Origin: Sporichthya brevicatena
GTDB lineage: Bacteria > Actinomycetota > Actinomycetes > Sporichthyales > Sporichthyaceae
Direction: 5' to 3'
Length of the DNA: 52,360 nt
Assembly: GCF_039525035.1 (NCBI RefSeq)
Contig: NZ_BAAAHE010000010.1
Span: 1-52,360, forward strand
The notes beneath the pieces were generated by a model, which saw only the letters and a list, made by a program, of their open reading frames with translations, searched no databases and was not told the DNA's origin. The position numbers and the translations under genes were made by a program. Below, in pieces: positions 1-7,159 of this stretch (the first letter of the stretch is position 1; each line of letters starts with the position of its first letter).

Positions 1-94
1 GGGAGCGGCGTGTGCTCGTTCAGGGGCGATCAACGACCCACGGAAGCGTCAGTGGAGCCCCCTTTCTTGACAGCGAGGACGGGTCGGGCGGGAG
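1..94. other. window edge, no gene seen
   Basis: No supported coding sequence lies in these first bases. They sit just downstream of the minus-strand ABC exporter stop codon. No convincing terminator hairpin is visible. Confidence 0.5.
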
Positions 95-1867
95 TCAGGC
101 CGGGGAGCCCTGCCAGTGGCCGACGAGGTCGCGGTAGAGGGCGGAGCTCGCGAGCAGCTCGTCGTGGGTGCCGAGCGCGGCGGTGGCGCCGTCGAGGACG
201 AGGATGCGATCGGCGCGCAGGGCCGAGCTCATCCGGTGGGCGACGACGATGAGCGTGCCCCCGCGGGCGGCGAAGGCCTGCTCGGCCATCATCTCCGCGG
301 ACGGGTCGAGATGGCAGGTCGCCTCGTCGAGGACGGCTAGCGGCGCGGCCGAGAGGTAGGCCCGGGTGAGGGCGATCAGCTGGCGCTCACCCGCGGACAG
401 GGTCGCCGGGTCGACGCGGGCGTCGAGGCCGCCGAGGCGGTCCCGCAGCGCGGTCAGACCGACGGCGTAGCAGGCCCACTCGACCATCTCCGGTGTCGCG
501 TCCGGCCGGAGGTAGCGGATGTTCTCGCCGAGCGTCCCGCTGAAGACGAACGCCTCCTGCGGGATCAGCACGCGGACGCGCGCCCGGGTCTGCGGGTCGA
601 GCGCCCCGATGTCGGTGCCGGCGACGGTCACCGTCCCCGACCCGGGCCGGAGCATGCCGCAGATCAGGTTCACCAGCGTCGACTTGCCGATACCGCTCGG
701 CCCGACGACGGCAAGGTGCTCGCCGGGGACGACGGTCAGCGAGAGGTTGCGCAGCACGGGTTCGGCGGTCGGGCCGTAGGCGAACCCGACCTTGCGCAAC
801 CGGACCTCCACCAGCGCGGGGTGGGGCCGCCAGGTGGTGCCGCCCGGCGCCACCGGGTGTGGCGCCGGGCGGGTCGGTCCCGCGCCGAGGATGCGCCCGA
901 GCGTCACCCACAGCGGGATGATCGAGTCGCTGACGCAGGCGGTCAGCGCCGTCATGGCCGGCGCGATCGCGGCGGCGGCGTAGGTCACCGAGCCGGCGAT
1001 CTCGCCCGGGCTGGTGCCGCGGTCCAGCAGCCACGGGATGCCGAGGACGATGAGGACGATCGGCACGCGCGCCCCGAGTCCGACGACGAGCAGCCGCCAC
1101 GCGGTGACCGCGGCGACGGCCCGCCCGAGCCGCGCGTTCTCGTCGATGCGGTCGCCGACGCCGGTCCGGATGTGCTCCGCGGCGCCCGCCGCCTGGATGT
1201 CGCGCAGGCCCTCCATGGTGCCGGTGACGCTCGCCGCGACCTGCTCGCCGGAGAGGATCAGCGCGCGCTCGCGGCGCACCACCGTCGGCAGGGAGCAACC
1301 GAAGATCGCCAGCGACAGCACGACCGGCGGGACGACGAAGATCAGCACGTCGGTCGAGAGCGTGCTCTGCCCGGCCAGGGAGCTGCTGATGCCCGCGACG
1401 AACGCGAGGATGCCGAGGATGCCCATGCCGAGCGTCCCGCGCACGGTCTCGATCTGCTGCGAGAGGCGGGCGACCGCCCCCGCGTCGGGGCGACCGTCGG
1501 GGGCCGTCGCGGACTGCAGGGTCTCGGCGACGACGAACTCGACGAGGTGGTCGCGGAACGGCTCGACGAGCCCGGAGACCGACTTCACGGCCTTGCCCGC
1601 GCCGACGGCGGCGACCAGCGCGGTCGCGGCCAGCAGGGCGAGCCAGGTGAGACCGGTGCGGCGGTCGCCGGCGAGGAACCCGTCGTCGAGCGCGCGGGCG
1701 ACGACCTTGCCGTGCAGGAACGCGGGCACCGAGGCGAGCGCGGTCCAGAGGACGGTCATCACCGCGGCGCGGGGATTCGCGCGGCACGCGCCGACGAGGG
1801 CGTGCCGCACCGCCGAGCTCGGGGTGCGGGCCGGCTTGGCGGTCTGCGTCGGGACCGGGGTGCTCAC
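95..1867 (-). CDS. ABC exporter half-transporter (permease-ATPase), catalytic-site subunit
   Basis: A 590-residue fused membrane-domain/ATPase half-transporter of the ABC exporter type. The N-terminal half holds hydrophobic membrane segments (for example near VLIFVVPPVVLSLAIFG). The C-terminal ATPase has Walker A GPSGIGKST, a slightly altered signature LSAGE, Walker B LAVLDEAT with the catalytic Glu, and H-loop VVAHR. The GTG start overlaps the stop of the upstream half-transporter (GTGA), so the pair is translationally coupled. The open frame continues further upstream but there lies antisense to frame of the neighbouring gene, so that extension was rejected. This subunit has the intact catalytic Glu while its partner has Asp, which is the usual asymmetric arrangement of heterodimeric exporters. 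The substrate is unknown; lipids, drugs or peptides are all possible. Confidence 0.9.
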   Translation of the reverse strand: MSTPVPTQTAKPARTPSSAVRHALVGACRANPRAAVMTVLWTALASVPAFLHGKVVARALDDGFLAGDRRTGLTWLALLAATALVAAVGAGKAVKSVSGLVEPFRDHLVEFVVAETLQSATAPDGRPDAGAVARLSQQIETVRGTLGMGILGILAFVAGISSSLAGQSTLSTDVLIFVVPPVVLSLAIFGCSLPTVVRRERALILSGEQVAASVTGTMEGLRDIQAAGAAEHIRTGVGDRIDENARLGRAVAAVTAWRLLVVGLGARVPIVLIVLGIPWLLDRGTSPGEIAGSVTYAAAAIAPAMTALTACVSDSIIPLWVTLGRILGAGPTRPAPHPVAPGGTTWRPHPALVEVRLRKVGFAYGPTAEPVLRNLSLTVVPGEHLAVVGPSGIGKSTLVNLICGMLRPGSGTVTVAGTDIGALDPQTRARVRVLIPQEAFVFSGTLGENIRYLRPDATPEMVEWACYAVGLTALRDRLGGLDARVDPATLSAGERQLIALTRAYLSAAPLAVLDEATCHLDPSAEMMAEQAFAARGGTLIVVAHRMSSALRADRILVLDGATAALGTHDELLASSALYRDLVGHWQGSPA

Positions 1868-3654
1868 GACGTCCCCCAGGGGACACGGGTGGCGGAGTCG
1901 TCCAGCGGGTCGGGGGTCGGCGCGGTCCGGTAGAGCGTCTCGATCGCGAACGGGTCGGTCTCCCCGGTGCCGAAGTTCGCGCGGTACTCGGGGTCGGCCC
2001 ACAGGGTGCTGTGCGGCGCGTAGCCGCGGACGCGACCGGCGTCCAGCCACACGACGTAGTCCGCACGTGCCGCGGTGGACGCGCGGTGCGCGACGATCAC
2101 CTGCGTCTGCCCGGTACCACTGCGCTGCAGAGCCTCCGTCACCTGAAGCTCCGTCACGGTGTCCAGGCTCGACGTCGCGTCGTCGAGGACGAGGACGCGG
2201 CCGGGGTGCGCGAAGGCGCGAGCCAGGCCGAGGCGCTGCGCCTCGCCGCCGGACATCGGGGCCTGCGGCAGGGGAGTCGCGTACCCGAGGGGCAGGCGGC
2301 GGATGAAACCGTCGGCGGCGGCGGCCTCGGCCGCCGCGGTCACGGCGTCCGGCCCGGGGCGGTGGTGCCCGAAGGCGATCGTCCCGCCGACGGTGCCGCC
2401 GAGCAGCGCCGGCCGCGGGAACGCGTACGTGACCGCGGTGTGCAGCGCGGCCGGACTGAGGTCGCGCAGCAACTGGCCGTCGATGCACACGAGCCCGGAG
2501 TCCGGCTCGACCAGTCGACCGAACAGCGCGGCGAGCGTCGACTTGCCCGAGCCCGAGCGGCCGACGACCGCCACCGACGCCCCGGCGGGGATGTGCAGCG
2601 TGACGCCGCGCAGTGCCGCGTTCTCGCCGGAGCCGACCCAGACGTCGACCAGGGTCAGCGCGCCCGGGCCGGTCAGTTCCTCGACGGTGCCGTACTCGGT
2701 GGCGGGCACCTCGAGTGCGTCGACGCAGCGGCGCGCCGCGCCCCGGGACTGGCCGTACGCGATCAGCTTGGCGAGGGCGTTGACGACCTCGACGCCGAGC
2801 CCGACGTAGGCGCCGGCCGCCACCATGTCGCCGACGCTGATGCGCCCGGCCGAGAGCTGCCACCCGGCGACGGCGAGGACGACGACCTCCAGCATCGGCA
2901 GCAGGGCGGCGCTCTGGCCGACCGCGCTCGCGTGGGCGGACCACAGGCTCGCGCCGTGACGCCGCAGGTCCTCGACCGGTTCGAGCACCCGGGCACGTTC
3001 GGTGTCGACGGTGCCGGCGGCCGCGACGGTGCGCGCGCCGGCCAGGGCCTCGGTCAGGCGCCCGGCGACCTCGCCCTGCGCGGCGGAGTACTGCTCGGTC
3101 ACGTCGGTGACGGTCCTGACGAGCGCGCCGAGCAGGACGCTCAGCGCCAGCAGACCGACGAGGAACGCGGTGCCGCACCAGACGTCGATGCGGAAGAGCA
3201 TCACCATCGCGCCGACGGCCGGGATGCCGGCCGCGAACGCGCCGACGAGCCGGACGGGCGCGGCGCCGGTCTGCTCGGCGTGTGCGCTGGTGCGGCTGAC
3301 CAGGTCCCCGGCCGGGATGGCGCGCGTCAGTCGGGGACCGGCGGCGGTGGCGTGGCCGAGGAGTCGGTGCCGGATGCGCGCGGTGGCCCCGGCGGTCACG
3401 GCCCCGCCGGAGAGCGCGAGCATCGACTCGGCGACGCCGACCCCGAGCAGCAGACCGACGGCGATCTGGGTCCAGGTCAGGCCGAGCGGTCCGTCCGCGG
3501 GCGCGTCGGCGAGTGCGGAGTCGAGGGCCTTGCCGATCGCGTGGGGGAGGACGAGGGAGGCGCCGGCGACAGCGACCGAGGCGAGGACCAGCACGAGCAG
3601 AGATCCACGGACGGAACGGACTCCGGTCCGGATCAATCGCTCGGTCTCGGCCAC
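1864..3654 (-). CDS. ABC exporter half-transporter, degenerate-site subunit
   Basis: A 596-residue ABC exporter half with several N-terminal membrane segments (LLVLVLASVAVAGASLVL and later ones). Its ATPase has Walker A GRSGSGKST, signature MSGGE, Walker B VLVLDDAT and H-loop VIVAHR. The residue after Walker B is Asp, not the catalytic Glu. Together with the altered LSAGE signature of the partner this defines one degenerate and one consensus ATP site, as known for heterodimeric exporters such as TM287/288. The GTG start follows a GAGGTG ribosome binding site. The gene lies downstream of a tiny peptide gene on the same strand and may be transcribed through the hairpins between them. The substrate is unknown. 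Confidence 0.9.
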   Translation of the reverse strand: MAETERLIRTGVRSVRGSLLVLVLASVAVAGASLVLPHAIGKALDSALADAPADGPLGLTWTQIAVGLLLGVGVAESMLALSGGAVTAGATARIRHRLLGHATAAGPRLTRAIPAGDLVSRTSAHAEQTGAAPVRLVGAFAAGIPAVGAMVMLFRIDVWCGTAFLVGLLALSVLLGALVRTVTDVTEQYSAAQGEVAGRLTEALAGARTVAAAGTVDTERARVLEPVEDLRRHGASLWSAHASAVGQSAALLPMLEVVVLAVAGWQLSAGRISVGDMVAAGAYVGLGVEVVNALAKLIAYGQSRGAARRCVDALEVPATEYGTVEELTGPGALTLVDVWVGSGENAALRGVTLHIPAGASVAVVGRSGSGKSTLAALFGRLVEPDSGLVCIDGQLLRDLSPAALHTAVTYAFPRPALLGGTVGGTIAFGHHRPGPDAVTAAAEAAAADGFIRRLPLGYATPLPQAPMSGGEAQRLGLARAFAHPGRVLVLDDATSSLDTVTELQVTEALQRSGTGQTQVIVAHRASTAARADYVVWLDAGRVRGYAPHSTLWADPEYRANFGTGETDPFAIETLYRTAPTPDPLDDSATRVPWGTS

Positions 3655-3698
3655 CGCGTCACCTCAAGAACGGTCGGAACAGACGGGACGTCAGCAGG

Positions 3699-3716
3699 GG
3701 GCCCGGAGCAGGGCCC
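3699..3716 (-). other. GGGCCC inverted repeat in exporter leader
   Basis: Two GGGCCC arms separated by 6 bases lie about 45-60 bases upstream of the exporter start. They can form a 6-bp hairpin in the leader RNA. Function is unknown. Confidence 0.35.
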
Positions 3717-3784
3717 GCTCATGGGCACCACGAAGACAGCAACCCCAAGCTTTTGGCCCGGTTTGCTGGAGAAGGGGAGATAAT

Positions 3785-3835
3785 GTGAGGGATCCCGTGC
3801 GGGCGACCTCCAAACGCCCGCACGGGATCCTTCAC
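3785..3835. terminator. very strong 21-bp hairpin between peptide gene and exporter
   Basis: Sixteen perfectly paired bases (3790-3805 with 3815-3830) around a 9-base loop extend by five more pairs (one G-U) at the base. No run of T follows on either strand. It could be a processing or attenuation hairpin on the minus-strand transcript that runs from the small peptide gene to the exporter, or a bidirectional terminator. A second hairpin follows at 3841-3871. Confidence 0.6.
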
Positions 3836-3840
3836 TTGCA

Positions 3841-3871
3841 GAGCCCGCCCCGCGAAAGGGGCGAGGGGCTC
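3841..3871 (-). terminator. second hairpin downstream of small peptide gene
   Basis: The arms GAGCC and CGCCCC pair with GGGGCG and GGCTC on the minus strand, with a 3-base bulge. It starts about 10 bases after the stop codon of the 27-residue peptide. In tandem with the larger hairpin it would give an abundant short transcript with reduced read-through to the exporter; that effect is inferred. Confidence 0.45.
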
Positions 3872-3881
3872 AGGGCGCGCT

Positions 3882-3965
3882 TCAGCCCAGGCCGATGCGA
3901 ACCTTCAGCGTGCCGAGCAGAGCGCCGACCGAGCCGAGCAGGCCACCAAGAAGACCACCGAGCAT
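3882..3965 (-). CDS. 27-residue Gly/Leu-rich hydrophobic peptide
   Basis: A very short gene, 27 codons plus TGA. The start ATG is preceded by AAAAGGAGAAAGTC, one of the best ribosome binding sites in the window. The product begins MLGGLLGGLLGSVGALLG and ends TLKVRIGLG. It has a GLLG repeat pattern, two positive residues (K, R) near the C terminus, no Cys and no charge in the first 20 residues. Such a sequence should insert in or coat membranes; GLLG patterns also occur in some membrane-active peptides. It is followed by two hairpins and then, on the same strand, by a heterodimeric ABC exporter that could export it or protect against it. It is too short for standard gene finders. The coding call rests on the ribosome binding site, the composition and the placement. 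Confidence 0.6.
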   Translation of the reverse strand: MLGGLLGGLLGSVGALLGTLKVRIGLG

Positions 3966-4400
3966 GACTTTCTCCTTTTGTGAGGGTGGGTGGAGATCCG
4001 CAGGTCGTTCTGGCCGGGGTTACCGGCCGGCACCACCGTGCGTCACTCCGTGTGTTTCTTACGTAGTCGCCGGAGCGACTGCTTTGGCCGAATTTGATCT
4101 TGATCGGTTTCGGGTGAAACCATCTCTGCGACCAATCGGTTACTGCGCGTCTAAGACTGCCGCGTTCTCCGCGACTGTGAATACGTAAACGGTTACCGCC
4201 CGACATGAGACCGGTCAAAAGCGACAAAGCCAGTGAAAAAAACTCGCACTCAGTAATTCGATCATGACCAGAAGTAACAAAAACCGGATCTTGACCCTGA
4301 ATTCCGACTGTCTGCGATCAGGCCGATCCGGACCGCAATCGGCGATAGCGTCGGACCCCCGGGCCCGCGGAATGCGGGGACGTCGGCCAGGAGGAGAGCA
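3966..4400. promoter_or_regulatory. divergent intergenic region, relatively AT-rich
   Basis: This 435-base stretch separates the small peptide gene (minus) from the methyltransferase (plus) and must hold both promoters. It is visibly richer in A/T than its surroundings. It contains a perfect 16-base inverted repeat, GGTTTC-GGGT-GAAACC, at 4106-4121, which looks like an operator. It also contains a GGCCGG/CCGGCC hairpin near 4013-4032 and a possible -35 TTGACC at about 4294. No confident -10 could be assigned, and no further gene was seen. Confidence 0.5.
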
Positions 4401-5312
4401 GTGACGGACGCCGGTGGTGGTCACGCAGCGCAGCTGTCCGACCCGGAGCACGCCGAGACCAAGGCGATCATCGCCGCGGCGTTCGACAACTCGGCGGACA
4501 GCTACGAGCAGGTCGGCGTCGAGTTCTTCGCCCCGCTCGGGGCCGAGCTGGTCCGCCGGGCCGCCCCGCAGCCGGGGGAGCACGTCCTCGACCTCGGGTG
4601 CGGCCGCGGGCACTGCCTGTTCCCGGCCGCCGAGGCGGTGGGCAGCCGGGGCTCGGTGACCGGCACGGACCTCTCGCCGCGCATGGTGCAGCTCTGCGCC
4701 GCGGAGGCCGCCCGGCGCGGGCTCGCTCACGTGCACGTCGAGCTCGGCGACGCCTCCGACCCCGCCTTCCCGGCGGCGAACTTCGACCTGATCACCGCCG
4801 GCATGGTCATGTTCTTCGTGCCCGAGCCCCGCAAGGCCCTGCCCCGGGTGGCCGCGCTGCTGCGTCCGGGTGGCCGCTTCGCGATGAGCTCGTTCGGCCC
4901 TTCCGACCCGAAGTTCGACGAGACGATGGGCATCCTCTACCGGCACCGCATCGGGCCGCCGTGGGAGGACAACCCCGACAAGCCCTTCACCACGCACGAG
5001 ACGATCACCGCGATGCTCGCCGACTCCGGGTTCGTCGACATCGAGATCACCGAGATGCAGCACGACATCGTGTTCGCCGACCTCGACGGGTACTGGGCGT
5101 GGGTCGGCTCGCACGGCGGGCGGATCATGATCGACCAGGTCCGCCCCGAGCACCTGCCGGCCGCCCGGGCCGACGTCTACGCGATGCTCTCCGAGCACCG
5201 CGAGCCGGACGGCTCGCTGATCCATCGGTCCCGTGCCTGGTTCACCACCGCGCGACGTCCTCCGGTGACCACCCACCCCGGTGGCAAGGGGACGGCGAGG
5301 GTGCCGGCTTGA
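4401..5312 (+). CDS. class I SAM-dependent methyltransferase
   Basis: 303 residues. The SAM-binding motif I is VLDLGCGRGH near residue 64, followed by GTDLSPRMV and the post-motif AGMVMFFVPEP and LLRPGGRF. This is the UbiE/Methyltransf_11 type fold acting on a small molecule; the substrate is not deducible. The GTG start has AGGAGG about 8 bases upstream. Its TGA overlaps the TTG start of the following acetyltransferase, so the two are probably coupled. Confidence 0.85.
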   Translation: MTDAGGGHAAQLSDPEHAETKAIIAAAFDNSADSYEQVGVEFFAPLGAELVRRAAPQPGEHVLDLGCGRGHCLFPAAEAVGSRGSVTGTDLSPRMVQLCAAEAARRGLAHVHVELGDASDPAFPAANFDLITAGMVMFFVPEPRKALPRVAALLRPGGRFAMSSFGPSDPKFDETMGILYRHRIGPPWEDNPDKPFTTHETITAMLADSGFVDIEITEMQHDIVFADLDGYWAWVGSHGGRIMIDQVRPEHLPAARADVYAMLSEHREPDGSLIHRSRAWFTTARRPPVTTHPGGKGTARVPA

Positions 5313-5809
5313 TCCTCGATCCCCCGGTGCTGATCCGCCCCGCCGCCGAGGCTGACTGGCCCCAGATCTGGCCGTTCCTCTGGCTGATCGTGGCGGCGGG
5401 GGAGACGTACACCGTCGATCGCGACATCGACGAGGAGACCGCTCGCGCCTGGTGGATGCGCCCGGACGCCCGGGTCTTCGTCGCGGTCGCGCAGGGCCGC
5501 GTCGTCGGCTCGGCGAAGCTGACCCGCAATTTCGACGGGCCCGCCTCCTCCGTCGCCAACGCGAGCTTCCTCGTCGACCCCGGCTTCGCCGGGCGCGGGG
5601 TGGGCCGGGCACTCGGGGAGCACGTCCTCGTCGCGGCGAAGGAGGCCGGATTCCGGGCCATGCAGTTCAACGCGGTGGTGGAGACGAACGTCACCGCCGT
5701 CACCCTGTGGCTCGGGCTCGGCTTTCAGATCCTCGCGACGATCCCGGACGCGTTCGACCACCCGAAGCACGGCCCGGTGGGCCTGCACGTGATGTACCGG
5801 AAGCTGTAG
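5309..5809 (+). CDS. GNAT-family N-acetyltransferase
   Basis: About 166 residues from a TTG start that overlaps the preceding stop (TTGA), with GAGGG upstream. A GTG at 5327 is the alternative start. The acetyl-CoA binding motif is visible as VDPGFAGRGVGRALG, followed by a C-terminal beta/alpha region ending in GFQILATIPDAF, typical of GNAT enzymes that modify small molecules or protein N termini. The substrate is unknown. It is probably co-transcribed with the methyltransferase and followed after 27 bases by hisS. Confidence 0.85.
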   Translation: MILDPPVLIRPAAEADWPQIWPFLWLIVAAGETYTVDRDIDEETARAWWMRPDARVFVAVAQGRVVGSAKLTRNFDGPASSVANASFLVDPGFAGRGVGRALGEHVLVAAKEAGFRAMQFNAVVETNVTAVTLWLGLGFQILATIPDAFDHPKHGPVGLHVMYRKL

Positions 5810-5836
5810 CGAGGCCGCGACCTAGGATCGGAGGCC

Positions 5837-7159
5837 ATGTCCTCCGACCGCATCGTCAAGCCCGCCGCGATCTCCGGCTTCCCTGAGTGGCTGCCCCAGA
5901 TCCGCCTCGTCGAGCAGCAGTGGCTCGACCGGATCCGCGCGACCTACGAGCGCTACGGGTTCTGCTCGGTCGAGACGCCGTCCGTGGAGGCCCTCGAGGT
6001 CCTGATGGCCAAGGGGGAGACCTCGCAGGAGGTCTACACCCTGAACCGGCTCCAGGGCGGGGACGCGAACGATGCCCGGCTCGGGCTGCACTTCGACCTG
6101 ACGGTCCCGCTGGCCCGATACGTGGCCCAGCACTTCAACGACCTGGTCTTCCCGTTCAAGCGCTACCAGATCCAGCGTGTCTGGCGCGGTGAGCGCCCGC
6201 AGGAGGGCCGCTTCCGCGAGTTCACCCAGTGCGACATCGACGTCATCAACGTCGACTCCGTGCCGCTCTCGTTCGACGCCGAACTGCCGCGGATCATCCA
6301 CGAGGTCCTGACCGACCTTTCGATCGGCGGTTTCACCCTCGGCATCAACAACCGCAAGGTGCTGCAGGGCTTCTACGAGGGCATCGGCATCGGCGACCCG
6401 ATCGGCGTCATCCGGATCGCCGACAAGCTCGCCAAGATCGGTCCCGACGGGGTCGCCAAGCTGCTCGTCGACGAGCTCAGCCTGACGGACACTCAGGTGA
6501 AGGCGGTGCTGGACCTCGCGCAGGTGCGTGGCGGCGCCGAGGTCGTCGACGAGATCGCGCGGCTCGGCTCGGGTGGCGCGCTGCTGGACGAGGGTCTGGC
6601 CGAGCTGTCCTTCGTGATGCGGGAACTGGCGGACCTGCCCGCCGGCTCCGTCGTCGCCGACCTCTCGATCGCACGCGGACTGGACTACTACACGGGCACG
6701 GTCTACGAGGGCACGCTGACCGACGCCCCCGGCTTCGGCAGCATCTGCTCGGGCGGCCGTTACGACAACCTGGCGGGCTCGTTCATCCGCCGCGACCTGC
6801 CGGGCATCGGCATGTCGATCGGCCTGACGCGCATCTTTGCCAAGCTCGTCGGCGACGGCACGATCACCGGCGGTCCGCTCTCGCCGGCCCAGGTGCTGGT
6901 CGTCGTCCCGTCGGACGACCGGCGCGGCGAGGCGATCGCGACCGCGGCGACGCTGCGGTCGCGCGGGATCAAGGTCGAGACCTACCACGCCGCGGACAAG
7001 CTGAAGAAGCAGCTGACCTACGGCTCCCGCAAGCAGATCCCGTACATCTGGTTCCCGCCGTTCGAGGACGGGAAGCCGCACGAGGTCAAGGACATGGCCT
7101 CCGGCGATCAGCGTCCCGCGGACCCGGCGACCTGGACTCCGACCTCCGCCGAAGCCTGA
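5837..7159 (+). CDS. hisS: histidyl-tRNA synthetase
   Basis: A 440-residue class II aminoacyl-tRNA synthetase that charges tRNA-His. It opens with SGFPEWLP as in actinobacterial HisRS. It has class II motif 2 (FKRYQIQRVWRGERPQ, roughly residues 107-122, followed by REFTQCDID) and the HisRS-specific ARGLDYYTGTVYE block. The C-terminal anticodon-binding domain runs from about residue 350 (LVVVPSDDRRGEA). GGAGG precedes the ATG. The 3' end overlaps the 3' end of the convergent molybdopterin oxidoreductase by 52 bases. Confidence 0.97.
   Translation: MSSDRIVKPAAISGFPEWLPQIRLVEQQWLDRIRATYERYGFCSVETPSVEALEVLMAKGETSQEVYTLNRLQGGDANDARLGLHFDLTVPLARYVAQHFNDLVFPFKRYQIQRVWRGERPQEGRFREFTQCDIDVINVDSVPLSFDAELPRIIHEVLTDLSIGGFTLGINNRKVLQGFYEGIGIGDPIGVIRIADKLAKIGPDGVAKLLVDELSLTDTQVKAVLDLAQVRGGAEVVDEIARLGSGGALLDEGLAELSFVMRELADLPAGSVVADLSIARGLDYYTGTVYEGTLTDAPGFGSICSGGRYDNLAGSFIRRDLPGIGMSIGLTRIFAKLVGDGTITGGPLSPAQVLVVVPSDDRRGEAIATAATLRSRGIKVETYHAADKLKKQLTYGSRKQIPYIWFPPFEDGKPHEVKDMASGDQRPADPATWTPTSAEA

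Noticed and set aside
95-3178. A single 1027-residue exporter protein
   Set aside because: The upstream third is out-of-frame sequence across the partner half-transporter gene; the GTG at 1867 overlapping the partner stop is the credible start.
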